Of a DNA stretch of 64,000 nt, positions 55,201 through 63,894 are shown piece after piece. The notes below the pieces were generated by a model. It did not search any database, had not been told where the DNA came from, and saw nothing but the letters and a program-made list of their open reading frames with translations. This stretch comes from Corythucha ciliata (lineage: Eukaryota; Arthropoda; Insecta; Hemiptera; Tingidae). The stretch spans positions 20,379,253-20,443,252 of the forward strand of contig CM075939.1 in the NCBI GenBank assembly GCA_038030265.1, read 5' to 3'. Numbering within the stretch: position 1 is the stretch's first letter; every line of letters begins with the position of its first letter. The position numbers and the translations under genes are program-made.

Positions 55201-58200
55201 TCAACCGTTCACGTTCGTTTGTTTTTTGAGCTACATGAGCCTCGTACTCCGAACGCCTTTCAATGCTCAACTGTTTCTTTTTCTCCGAGTACTCGTCAGA
55301 ACGGGACCAACCGATGCAGGCAGGCGACGCCGAACTTATCTGACGAGCTTCGGTGATCTTGGCGGTAGTTCGAACCGGTTGAGTCTCGGTAACTGAGACT
55401 GGTGGTGTAGCGGCCGAGGAAACTGGCTCCTGAGACGTTGCGGTTGTTCTTTGATTAGATTGAGACTTGTTAGATAAATAATCCTGGTAGTCTCGCTGCC
55501 GTTCCTGTTGTAACAATTTTTTTCGCAATTCATGTTCACCAATGCCCAACTCGGTTAGACAGAAATTTCTTTGAGACCTTTCGTTTTGACTAGAACTTTC
55601 CATTTTTGTCAGTTATCAGTCTTAAGTTTTAACGGTTATTTCAATTCTTTTTTACGATCATCACATGGGTCTCATTTCTCATTTTTCACATGCTTCGCTA
55701 AACTACACGATATCCTTCCATTGGGAACCTCTTAAGCGTCGTTTACACCGAACGCGCATCGTGTTTGCAATTTATTTTCCCAACAACAATTTGCCAACAA
55801 CATTATAACAGTAATAACAAACTTTGTTTGCAAATGAATGATCGTTTGGTGTAAAAGCGCCTCTACACCGATCGTGCGCCCTGTTCGTAATAGTATGCAC
55901 ATGTGTACAAGCACGGCTTTAGCTCAACTGGTCGTTTGTAAACTTGTCGTCACTTTGTTAAACAACTTATTAGTTCGGTTGCCCAACAAAATAAAAAACC
56001 GTGTAGCAGACCGAAACTCGGAAATATAACTTTCATGTTCCCGTTGGGAAAAGGAAGCACGTAATAGGTATAGCGATTATGTTATTTAGTAAGTTGTTGT
56101 TCAAGGGTTGTCTAGAGTCTAGACCCTAGAGTGTAAAATCTCTGAAGTCTCGGTCTCCGAAAACTTGTTGCTTATTAGCGATTTCCATTCAACACACTAC
56201 ACAAGTATAGTGCCGCATCCTCTCCCTAAACATACTTATGTTTCAATCCAGAGCGGACGGGTGGGACCAATACACCACATGAGTGTATGTATTGCATTGC
56301 ATGGAAAACGCCATAATGTTGCCTTCAGAAGGCGCGCGTATTTAAATTAGAAATTTTACCGCACTTAATTCGCGAATCTGTGATTTTCCTCAATTTTAGC
56401 CGCGAGTTAGGGCTTTTTCTCAATTTTAGCAGTGTAGTAGCGTTTCAAACCCGTGAATTAGCGAATTTTTGCCACGAATTGGAGTTATCCTTATTTTTAG
56501 CAGTAAATTAGCCATTTTTTCCATTTTTAGCGTAGAATTACCACTTTTTCCCAATTTGATCTTAAAATTTGCGTATTTTTTACTTATAATTAGTGACTTT
56601 TCAATATTAGCCGCGTTTTTTACATTCTAGTGGATTACTTTTTTTTTTAGTTTTAGACTCGAACAAGCTACGCATGTCGCGATTTAGTGATTTACTACCT
56701 CAATTTTAGCCGTGGGTTAGCCTATTTTCTCAATTTCAGCCACGACTTAGTGTTTTCATCTATTTGAGCTGTAGATTAGCCCTTTTTATCAATTTGAGAT
56801 AAAAATTTGCGATTTTCTTCATTTTAGTCGCGCAAATTAGTGATTTTCTTCATTTGTATCCGCGAATTAACGTTTTTCCTCGATTTTATCCACGAATTAT
56901 TGATTTTTCTAAATTTCGGATGTGAAATAGCGTTTTCTGCTAATTTGCAGCGAATTAGCCTCCATTCTCTTCATTTTGGCGATTTTGCACAATTTCAGTT
57001 GTGAATTTGCCCAATTTAAATCCGAATTAGCGTTGTTTTTATCAATATTAGACGATTTGTTTTCACTTGTACAGCCTTGAATTAGCAGCGTGTTTTCTAA
57101 ATGGGGGAACTTGCATAAATGCCGATTTGAGAGAAGAGTATACCGATGAATTGACACATGGACAGAAGGATATCAACGATAGTTGCAACCCGATTAGTGC
57201 ATTTGGTGATTTTTAAATAAATGTTAAAGTTCTTCAAGAAGAGATGAATGGTGCAAGGGGAAATGACGTCAATGGTCATTTGTGAAACATTTGTGGGAAC
57301 TCGGAAATTTGTTGTTTGTAGTAAACGAGAATTTGAAGAAGAAATTGTCCCCCTGGAAATGCGTGTTACCCACTCTACTCCACACCATCCATTTCATTGA
57401 ATAACCTTTGACGTAATCAAACATCCACTCAATATTTTTAAAAATTGGCTTTAAAAAAATCATTGATTGATTTCAATGTTTAATGTGAGCAATAGTCTAA
57501 TGGAAGGGCCCTCTTCAAGAATCACCAGTGTTCCACCACCATCAGGCACTGTTCTTGGGGCAACTCCGCGGCTGCGATTGGGAAAAAGCGCTGATTTGCT
57601 AAATTTTGGAACTAGCGCTCATTCACAGCTTAAATGGCAAAAAAACAAAAAAAAACGCTCGTTCAAGGGTAAAATTGAGCAAAACCACTCATTTGCTGTT
57701 AAACTTGAGGAGAAACGCCAATAGAGAACTTGCGTGAATGCCCGACTTGGGAGAAAAGTAAACCGGTGAATTGGCACATGGACACAAGGATATCAACGGT
57801 AGTTGCAGCCCGATTGGTGCATTTGGTGATTTTTAAATAAAATTAAAAGTTCTTCGAGAAGGGATGGATGGTGCGAGGGGAAATGACGTCAATGGTCACT
57901 TGTGAAGCATCTGAGGGAACTGTAACATTTTTTGTTTACAAATAACACCCCCTCTTCGCCACACCATACATTTCATTGAATTGCATTTGACGTAATCATA
58001 TCCCCACTCAACACTTTTAAAATTTCGTTTTAAAAAAAAATGGTGATTGATTTAAAAAATTTACAAGTTCCCCGCTCATCCACTGCCATAATTGAGAAAA
58101 AGCACTCATTCGCGGCGAAAATTGAGGAAAAGGGCTTGTTCGCGGAAAACGGAGAAAAAGTAGGTCCTCATTTTTGGCTAAAATTGAGAAAAATTGCCAA

Positions 58201-61200
58201 TTCAAAAACAAAAAATCAAATGCGAAAGTTATGGTAAGAGCCATGCCAGTATCTGATTTGACAAGTGTGCCTAATTTTCTGGCACCGTACGCTATTTAGG
58301 CTGCTCAAGCACAATGTTTTATAGCATTTTATGTTCCTTCCTCTCAATAAATTAAAATGAAAATGTCAAACAATAAGTCTAGCACGAAAATTGCCCTTTA
58401 TCCGTCAAAAACACTGAATTTATCTTCAGGAAAGTGCCCTGAAGAAACGTCGGGGAAAATGCCGCAAGTGTGGTTGCTATGGCGGGATAATGTTATTTCT
58501 TATTCGGAGTCCTTGGATCCCGCTCGCGGTATTTTTTCCCGGCTGTTCGGAATAAGGCCCCAGGACACTGACTAAGAAGTATGGAAACTGACCTGGAAAA
58601 TAACGAAGTGGTCTAGAACCCGACTAAGTGACATGAGAATGGTCAAAGGGACCTGGAAACTGACAAAAGACCAGGACACTGAAAGTGGCCTGGAAACAGA
58701 CTCAGTTGACTAGAAACAGGCAAAGTTCCGCAAACAATTCCGACACGAGTGATTAATCATTAAAACTCGCCCATCAAAATTAATTAATTTGCCCTAGCCT
58801 GTCCTGAAGTTCTGTTCTCATAAAAATGCCAAAGTTCTAAAATTTGCTGGAAAGAGCTCTATGTCTCTCAATATTCATCCCATGTCAACGATTGATGCAA
58901 TAATAACACACAAAAAAATATGAACACACAAATTCTAACGACGTGACGAATAATGAATTTTGTAGCCTAATATAGTTCTCTTTAACGGTAACTATCAATT
59001 TGAAATATTCAACACGATCAATGAATTAAATAATGGACACAATTTGATCAATAAGACACTCGCTAAAACTCAAAATAATCGAAGAGAAACGAATCTTCGA
59101 ATTCAACCTCGTCAGTTTGTTTAAAAAATTAATTTAAAAATAACCAAATTGAATTTCGAAAAAATGGCCAGTTCATCGATGGGGAATTTTGTTGTGGTCA
59201 TTTTAAGCCATCATGAGAGTAAATCGGACTAAAATTCTGGTAGGAGATAGGTTTGGGGCAAAAAAAGAGCTGAAACGCATTCCAAACCTTAGCAACTGTA
59301 CCGCTCAACAAATCTTATTCAAATTTTAGCAGCGTCTTCTATGAACCTAGATGACCATTTTGAACGATCGATCATCAAATTTTATAATATTCTCATGGAA
59401 TTATAAGGGTCCAACAATTTTTACTCCGAACACATTTGTTATAATATTTTTTCCAAATCGCTCAACCAATCGTTTTCAAATTTTACGGTGTACAACTAGA
59501 GATGAAGACACAACTTTTGAGCCATCACTCGTCCAGATCTGTCAAGAAAAAAGTGGACGACGGACGACGGACGACAGTTGCCATACTGAAAATCGAGATT
59601 TAGGCCTTTTCGGGTCCAGGAACACGAATCTGGAGTTAAAAAAATTTTTTTTTTTGCCATTACCAAACTTCCTTCCCTACGGGAACATGGAAGTAAAAAG
59701 GACACAGTATGAACCAGGAAACTGGCAAAATAATTGACTTGAAAACTGATTAATAAGTGGAGGAAACTGACAAAGTGACTTGACAACTGACTCAGTATTA
59801 TCCAGGAAACTCGCAACATAAGCGACTTGAATACTGATAAAGTGGCCTGAAAACTGTAAAAACGGCATGAAAACGAACAAATGGACCTGGAAACAGACAA
59901 ATTGACCTGGATACTGACGAAAATACCTGGAAACAACAAAATGACTTGGCAATTGACAATGTGACCCGGAACCTCACCTGAAACTGACAAAAACTGGCCC
60001 GGAAACTGACAAAGTGACCTGGAAACTGTAAAAGCAGCCCAGAACATCATAAATTCGACTCATAGGCAAACTGACTTTTCAAACAAAAGGCTGGAAATGC
60101 TCTCCAGTACCCGATTCCATAAGCCATAAAACGTGTATTTCAGTCCTGACACCGCAAAACTGGATCCATAAGTAAGGTGCCCAAATTTTTTCACGTGGAA
60201 AGAAGGAGCACCTAGTGCTTGAGTAGGGCCTTTAGGAGGGGTTCTATAGAATATAATTGGCAAAAAACTTCCAATAAATCCTTAATAATGTATGAACTAT
60301 CCATGCTGCCTACAAAAAGCAATTGTGAAATTGCAACTTCGTGGTTATTTAGCCCCCGAAACCTGCAAAATACCTGGTATTTAGCTCCGAATGATGTAAT
60401 TTTGCCGCTATTCATCAAGGTTTGGGCGCTGTCGTGGCCAGCTGGACCGGGGGTCCGGGGCTACTTGAAGAAATATCCCGAAATTTGCATTTATGCAAAA
60501 ATTATGACCCGAAAGTGATAGTGCCATCGATATTTGTCCGAGAAACTTGTAATTTTGCTGAAATTTAGACCCAAACTAGCAAAGTCACAAATATTTAGCT
60601 CTAAACGTTGCAATGGCACGGCTATTCGTCCGGTTAATGGGCGCATTAACCGCCGGATAGCTCAGGGTGCATTAACCGTCGGATAGTTCAGGGTGTCCGC
60701 TGCCACAAACAAAAAATCAAACAACCAATTTTGCTAATACATCGTGCCGAATCTTCCAATTCCACGAAAATGAAGACCAAAAAATTGAAATTTCGCGTTT
60801 AAACTTGCAATTTTAAGAAATTATTAAGCCACAAATTACCTTTTAATTAATATTGCTCCAAAATATTGCGGCTATTCCTCAGACATTAGACCGGGTTCCC
60901 CGGTCGCTAAAAGGAAGCCCCGCGACTTGCGATTTCACGAAAGTAACGACCAAAACGTGCTATTTCGCTGATACTTGGACCCCGAAACACGCAATTTTGC
61001 CGATTTTTATCTCTAAGCGTTGCAATTTCTAGGCGACTCTCCAATGTTGCAATACAGCGGTTTTTTAGCCATACAATTTGAATATTGAATGGCTTATCTG
61101 CTAAGTCATTCATTGACACGTTGACTCGAGCATTATTCAAGAATACTAAATGTTACGTTTAGATTGGAGTTAGGCTTAGGCTTTCTATTTCATGGCGCCT

Positions 61201-63519
61201 AAGAATACGAGTATAAATTAAAGCAATAGAGTCTGTGGTACTCACATTACTGATGGACGCATTTGAAGGAAGCAATCTCAAGTAGTTTTCGTATACCCCA
61301 CTGGCTAATCGTTCGTAGTCACCATAACTTTGAACCGTTCGTTGAACTAATTTTATTCTGCGATACGTTGATTTAAAAAATGTAATGAAAATAAATGAAA
61401 CTTATAAAAATGAGTTCATACCTATCTTGTAATAAAGCGTCAGTCAAGCTTAAGCTTGTCCTTTCTCTGTGTTTACTGGGAAAAATAATTTAGTATAAAC
61501 AGAATGTGCTAACAAAAGTCAAACTATAACAAAATCAAACCTTATTTTAATATGGAAAATCGTTTGCCATATCGAAAATAAGCCAAGTTGGGTGTCTTTG
61601 ACACCAATGCTTTTAGCATTGATTTGACTCAAAGTAACTCTTGACCCCTGCGATTTGAAACAATGTAAAATCGACAGGCACGATCTTATGTCATTGTTGG
61701 TTTTTTCACTGAGTGCCATCATCGTCCCTAGATCAGTCGTAATTTTCTCCTTTTTCGAAATTTGCACCAGTCTTTCCCCAAGTCTTAATAGAGAACAAAA
61801 TGCTTTTAAGAATCTGCAGTAAGTGCTGGGCATATTGAATTACCTAGCGGAAGAAGTCGGCGGGAACGTAAGAGTGTAAGCGATTTGCCTCAACGATCTT
61901 AAAGCGGGCACGTAAGCATCGTTGCAAATACAAATGATGGGCCTCTTTAGTATTTCGTTGGTTTTCTTCTTTTTTGATTTGAATTTGTCTGTCACGAATT
62001 TAATTAAAACGTCGATTGCTGCCTAAAAATACGTCAAATGATTTTGGTTCAAACTAGAAAAGTATTCTCGTTTTACCTGCGGTGCGCCGTCTATTTCGTC
62101 GAGGATTAAGCAGTTGGGTTTAGGGTCCTCACCAAAGACTGATTTCATTTGAGTGGCTGCTTCTAGTCGAATTTTAAAATTTTGTGCGGATCTGTCGTCA
62201 CTGGCATTTACTTCAACCACGTTATACCCTGTAAGAAACTTATCTAGAAAACAACTTGACAATCCCCCCCCCCCCAAGATTATTCCCTATTACCAGCAAG
62301 TTTGGCGATGGTGTGCGACAGCGTAGTTTTACCGAGGCCCGGTGGTCCGCATAAAAGCGCCACTTTGTTCGTTGGACGCTCGAATTCGTCCATGAGTTTT
62401 TTTTTGTTAACATTGAAGTCGACGTTTCTCTTTAAAACGGCCGGCTCCCGATTGAAGACAACTTTATCCCAGAGTTTGAGCCAGTGAAGTAGAGCGCGAT
62501 TCGTTGATTCGTCACTAAGAAGGTGAGCGTAACAGTTGGGTTTGTAGCGCTCGACCCAAAGTTCTTTGTGGCTGTCGCGACTCAATTTGTTTTCTTTGTT
62601 CGCTTCCAAAGTTTCTTTTTCTGAGTCCTCGACAATCTAGTTGTGATAATCAAAAAGAGTTGTGATAATCATCTCCAGCTTCAGTGCTTTGAAGTAGTCT
62701 GTTTTACCTTTTTTAACGCAAGCGTACGAAGTTCGTGAAACGACGTTTCAAGAAGCCCAGTGGTTTTGCCATAAACGTTGACTTCATTGACCTTGAATTC
62801 AATCATTACATTATTAATTAGTTTCAAAAAACAAGCGATCAAACCTTTACCTTCTTCTGGAATTCTTCTTCACTGTACATTCTCAAATATATCCTCTGAT
62901 TATTGTCCGAAGTCACAGGCATAAACGGCCATTTCGGTACTTCCCCTTTTGTCATCACCTCGTTAAGTCTGCGTACTCTGAAAACACAAAAATACGTTTT
63001 AAGAATCCAGCTGAGATCCATTGGACTCAACAAACCGTTTGTTCTGAGCAATAAGGTTTTGCTTTCCAGATTCTTTTGTATTCTTATTCCGTTCTTGAAG
63101 CACTTTCTTTATCATTTCTTCCTGTCGGTCTTCAATTTTAATATGGTCCAACTTAGGTTTTTTCGAAGTCCCTAAAGACCCAATTGCATTTTTTACGTCG
63201 AAAATTAAAAATAACACATTAAAAAACCAACTTTCAACTTCCAAATCGATTATGTCATCGATATCCCCGAAGAGATCTCGAACAATGTTCCTTTTATTGC
63301 CCGAAGGAAGGGGTGAACATCCCCCCGAAACATCGTCCTCAATGAGAAAAACATTGGGCGAGCGTCGAGATGTAGAAGGAACGGCGGAAGGTGATATTTT
63401 GGGGGGAAGAGAAACGGTCGACGTTGAGGGCTCCGAACCGTTGATCTGACGAGAGAAGTCCAGGCTCCTTCTGGACTTAGGAGCGGGAAGTTTGTTCGAC
63501 GACGGTGGCGAGAAGTCTT
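52113..63519 (-). CDS. CHTF18: CHTF18/Ctf18: large subunit of the alternative clamp loader (15 exons, both ends missing)
   Basis: CHTF18 is a nuclear AAA+ protein that replaces RFC1 in the Ctf18-RFC clamp loader. That complex loads PCNA for leading-strand synthesis and sister-chromatid cohesion, with Dcc1 and Ctf8. Fifteen exons join in consistent phase. They carry the family block LWVERYKPNCYAHLLSDEST, Walker A (GPPGLGKT), NVVEVNASDDRSAQNF, Walker B (LILDEIDGA), sensor 1 (PIICICND), EKTNNDIRSCLSILHCF, GLFSIWQTIF, then the C-terminal collar (YGDYERLASGVYENY, GLNWFCFHNEM, GINYIQERTVDG). The joined part is about 810 residues, against roughly 970 for human. The N-terminal exon(s) and the last exon with the Ctf8/Dcc1-binding tail were not found. 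Key ATPase motifs are intact. Confidence 0.93.
52582..52796 (-). CDS. CHTF18: CHTF18 exon n
   Basis: The acceptor is atttcag. It encodes NLDEVGCFGERPRERIFGYT, then GKQMVAGEVETHKIN and a Lys-rich stretch ending EQDFLNL. The phase-1 donor TTAT/gtgcaa is weak and chosen only because it fits the next exon. The frame stays open to TGA at 52478, which would give an alternative truncated C-terminus. Confidence 0.75.
52876..53006 (-). CDS. CHTF18: CHTF18 exon m
   Basis: It encodes QVMVDYGINYIQERTVDGSY, a strongly conserved family block, and ends in phase 2 at GATCC/gtaagt. The acceptor is atttcccag. Confidence 0.92.
53085..53234 (-). CDS. CHTF18: CHTF18 exon l: collar
   Basis: A 50-codon, phase-0 exon from tgatcacag to CAG/gtgagt. 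It encodes VYQRTVRCNQILELLLGGIS, APIRPYQ and LLLDLIPYLLELLVPNVRQ. Confidence 0.9.
53896..54066 (-). CDS. CHTF18: CHTF18 exon k: collar
   Basis: Phase 0 throughout, with acceptor gttttacag and donor GAG/gtatga. It encodes VVKGLNWFCFHNEMTAAINT, YPYLIYPFIEWHLLYSSF and PKLEYPTKSYE, which follows the human order of motifs. Confidence 0.9.
54243..54378. mobile_element. Fold-back MITE with TTTGCATAAAATTCAGCTC arms
   Basis: The left arm GCATTTGCATAAAATTCAGC, then TCTGGAGCCGAGC and CACCCGTCTT, is complemented at the right (54321-54378). Related single arms lie at 6300-6425 and 31040-31090. Confidence 0.9.
54924..54929 (-). promoter_or_regulatory. Poly(A) signal AATAAA of the CSPP1-like gene
   Basis: AATAAA on the minus strand lies just after the stop codon (TAGTAAATAAAAG), implying a very short 3' UTR. 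Confidence 0.6.
54932..55603 (-). CDS. CSPP1-like coiled-coil protein, single exon, nested in a CHTF18 intron
   Basis: A complete 223-residue frame: ATG in good context (AAAAATGG), stop TAG, then AATAAA six bases later. Two repeats resemble the N-terminal repeats of CSPP1, a centrosome, spindle-pole and cilium-tip microtubule protein: IGEHELRKKLLQQERQRDYQ and EYSEKKKQLSIERRSEYEAH. The C-terminus, QEYAKALQEQIEEKRRMNVE, is a charged helix also typical of that family. CSPP1 is usually far longer and multi-exon, so this may be a shortened retrocopy, although no poly(A) tract or duplication is visible, or a lineage-specific small gene. It lies on the same strand as its host. The family name is tentative; coding status is fairly secure. 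Confidence 0.72.
   Translation of the reverse strand: MESSSQNERSQRNFCLTELGIGEHELRKKLLQQERQRDYQDYLSNKSQSNQRTTATSQEPVSSAATPPVSVTETQPVRTTAKITEARQISSASPACIGWSRSDEYSEKKKQLSIERRSEYEAHVAQKTNERERLKSERIQQDDSGRRPTGRNSGPSPHNQLRKSPRRHLSDIHGTGAGDARQKQQEYAKALQEQIEEKRRMNVEKKMKEKQEEDKNKSHLSCN
55604..56360. other. Upstream flank of the CSPP1-like gene
   Basis: No exon or splice acceptor in phase is seen before its ATG. An imperfect inverted pair (TCGTTTACACCGAACGCG near 55738 and ACCGATCGTGCGCC near 55866) suggests a small decayed fold-back element here. Confidence 0.4.
56365..57095 (-). repeat. Degenerate minisatellite, family 2 (minus orientation, about 22 units)
   Basis: Units read TTTTTCTCAATTTTAGCCG and CGAATTAGCG, about 30 bases each. 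It is the longest family 2 array and abuts repeat Z copy 2. Confidence 0.82.
57101..57545 (+). repeat. Long interspersed repeat Z, copy 2
   Basis: It runs from GGGGGAACTTGCATAAATGC to AGAATCACCAGTG. It is slightly longer than copy 1 through an internal insertion (AATAACCTTTGACGTAATC and the AT-rich stretch after it). Confidence 0.88.
57565..57721 (+). repeat. Family 2 minisatellite between repeat Z copies
   Basis: About five units (GCGCTGATTTGCTAAA and AAAATTGAGCAAAACCACTC), in plus orientation. Confidence 0.7.
57722..58055 (+). repeat. Long interspersed repeat Z, copy 3
   Basis: GAGAACTTGCGTGAATGCCC to the T/A-rich end. It lacks the last 60 bases of copy 1. Confidence 0.87.
58085..58230 (+). 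repeat. Family 2 minisatellite after repeat Z copy 3
   Basis: About five units (AATTGAGAAAAAGCACTCA and TTCGCGG forms). Confidence 0.7.
58425..58564. mobile_element. MITE D, copy 2
   Basis: GTCGGGGAAAATGCCGCAAG, GGCGGGATAATGTTATTTCT, GGATCCCGC and AATAAGGCCCCAGG match 38425-38573. Confidence 0.75.
58565..58740 (+). repeat. Degenerate minisatellite, family 5, block 1
   Basis: Units of about 20-30 bases related to CCTGGAAACTGACAAAGTGA. It starts directly at the end of MITE D copy 2. Confidence 0.75.
58740..59690. other. Intronic DNA with a decayed repeat X relative
   Basis: GACGACGGACGACGGACGAC at 59554-59575 and the nearby CCAGATCTGTCAAGAAAAAA recall the GACGGACGGACATT end of repeat X. Nothing else is recognised. 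Confidence 0.4.
59690..60060 (+). repeat. Degenerate minisatellite, family 5, block 2
   Basis: About 16 units of CCTGGAAACTGACAAAGTGA type. The 184-residue frame on the minus strand (59496-60050) is a Phe/Ser/Gln-rich translation of it (QFPGQFLSV, VPGHIVN, VNLSVSRS) and not a gene. Confidence 0.85.
60345..61045 (-). repeat. Degenerate minisatellite, family 3 (minus orientation)
   Basis: Units such as CCCGAAACTTGCAATTTTG appear reversed in two blocks (60345-60630 and 60730-61045). A local duplication (GCGCATTAACCGCCGGATAG then GCATTAACCGTCGGATAG) lies between them at 60641-60685. Confidence 0.75.
61246..61357 (-). CDS. CHTF18: CHTF18 exon j: collar start
   Basis: It encodes IKLVQRTVQSYGDYERLASG and VYENYLRLLPSNASISN, ending in phase 0 at AAT/gtgagt. 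The VYENY motif is shared with the family. The following intron is about 7.2 kb and holds the CSPP1-like gene and many repeats. Confidence 0.9.
61422..61466 (-). CDS. CHTF18: CHTF18 exon i: 45-base microexon
   Basis: It encodes ERTSLSLTDALLQDR between strong borders (aacacag and GATAG/gtatga). Phase 2 in and out, so skipping it would keep the frame. Confidence 0.82.
61541..61771 (-). CDS. CHTF18: CHTF18 exon h: lid domain
   Basis: It encodes LVQISKKEKITTDLGTMMAL, then EKTNNDIRSCLSILHCFKSQ and GVKDTQLGLFSIWQTIFHIK. Most of the family-conserved lid is here. Phase 2 in and out; the acceptor ggggaaag has a poor pyrimidine tract. Confidence 0.93.
61844..62022 (-). CDS. CHTF18: CHTF18 exon g: sensor 1
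   Basis: It encodes AAIDVLIKFVTDKFKSKKKK, then RPIICICNDAYVPALRSLRQ and FPPTSSAR. The Asn-Asp of CND is the sensor 1 position. It ends in phase 2 at AG/gtaatt. Confidence 0.95.
62077..62228 (-). CDS. CHTF18: CHTF18 exon f: Walker B
   Basis: It encodes YNVVEVNASDDRSAQNFKIR and PNCLILDEIDGAPQ, with the Walker B Asp-Glu. The acceptor is ttcttacag and the donor CAG/gtaaaa. Confidence 0.95.
62294..62627 (-). CDS. CHTF18: CHTF18 exon e: start of AAA+ domain, Walker A
   Basis: It encodes the signature LWVERYKPNCYAHLLSDEST, HWLKLWDKVVF and Walker A CGPPGLGKTTLSHTIAKLAG. It starts in phase 0 after ttgtcgag and ends in phase 1 at CTG/gtaata. The acceptor lacks a strong pyrimidine tract, but the frame demands it. 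Confidence 0.92.
62708..62791 (-). CDS. CHTF18: CHTF18 exon d
   Basis: A 28-codon exon, phase 0 at both ends, with donor AAG/gtaaaa. It encodes VNEVNVYGKTTGLLETSFHE and continues LRTLALKK, like the family segment where LLG and SL-rich sequence precede the AAA+ core. Confidence 0.82.
62851..62977 (-). CDS. CHTF18: CHTF18 exon c
   Basis: The acceptor is tgttttcag and the donor AAG/gtaaag, phase 2 to 0. It encodes VRRLNEVMTKGEVPKWPFMP and RIYLRMYSEEEFQKK, matching the conserved segment before the AAA+ domain. Confidence 0.85.
63036..63171 (-). CDS. CHTF18: CHTF18 exon b: Lys-rich linker
   Basis: It enters in phase 1 after tctttag and leaves in phase 2 at AAACG/gtttgt. It encodes TSKKPKLDHIKIEDRQEEM and more charged sequence, including a likely nuclear localisation signal. 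The donor was chosen because it is the only one before the in-frame TAA that keeps phase. Confidence 0.7.
63232..63519 (-). CDS. CHTF18: CHTF18 exon a: N-terminal Ser/Pro-rich region
   Basis: The acceptor is attttccag and the phase-1 donor GAAA/gttggt is weak. It encodes EDFSPPSSNKLPAPK, a Ser-rich linker, and the acidic RDLFGDIDDIIDLE, comparable to the acidic N-terminal region of the family. An earlier exon must exist: it enters in mid-codon and no start fits. The frame stays open across the 60-base intron that follows, so retention would add 20 residues. Confidence 0.7.
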
Positions 63520-63639
63520 CTGGAAAATCACGTAAAAAATAGGTAACCTCCGAGAATAAAATGGCATGGAGGGTGCTGTGAATGAGAGGGGGGGGGCGGA
63601 AACGATTAGTGCCCAAACAAATGAATATTTAGAATCGAA

Positions 63640-63835
63640 ATTCGTGAAGTACTGAGACCTCCCTGACACGTAGTGCAGTGGAACCTCCTCTCCCGGCGAG
63701 GAGCAGTCCATCGGTTCCGTACTCGGCCCAATATCCGTGTCTGATGAGACCAGAATTAAGTAGCTCTGGTAGCAGAGGCCAAAACTGAGACTGGGCCGCA
63801 CCCTCGATGTAACATTCACAGTAATTGGTTTTGGA
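63640..63835 (-). repeat. GC-rich interspersed repeat Y, copy 2
   Basis: It matches the island at 32555-32890 in the opposite orientation, keeping the STEPMDCSSPGEEVPLHY reading. It sits upstream of the first CHTF18 exon seen and should not be taken for the gene's start. Confidence 0.65.
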
Positions 63836-63894
63836 AGGGCAAATTCTCAACCCCAAATCGAATCACTTTGGTAAAATTAGTAGTTAAATTAAAA

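Larger units (their letters stand above)
54067..61245 (-). other. Large CHTF18 intron with nested gene, MITEs and arrays
   Basis: About 7.2 kb. From low to high coordinate it holds a fold-back element (54243), the CSPP1-like gene (54932-55603), a family 2 array (56365-57090), two repeat Z copies, MITE D copy 2, family 5 arrays and family 3 arrays. The other introns of this gene between 61000 and 63519 are only 60-223 bases. Confidence 0.85.

Noticed and set aside
54971..55396. Plus-strand frames opposite the CSPP1-like gene
   Set aside because: They are antisense shadows; only the minus frame has start context, full length and family-like repeats.
59496..60050. 184-residue open frame on the minus strand
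   Set aside because: It is a translation of the family 5 minisatellite (repeating QFPGQF and SVSRS motifs), not a gene.
63250..63819. 189-residue minus-strand frame overlapping CHTF18
   Set aside because: It mixes repeat Y and an alternative frame of CHTF18 exon a; the exon frame with family similarity is the other one.
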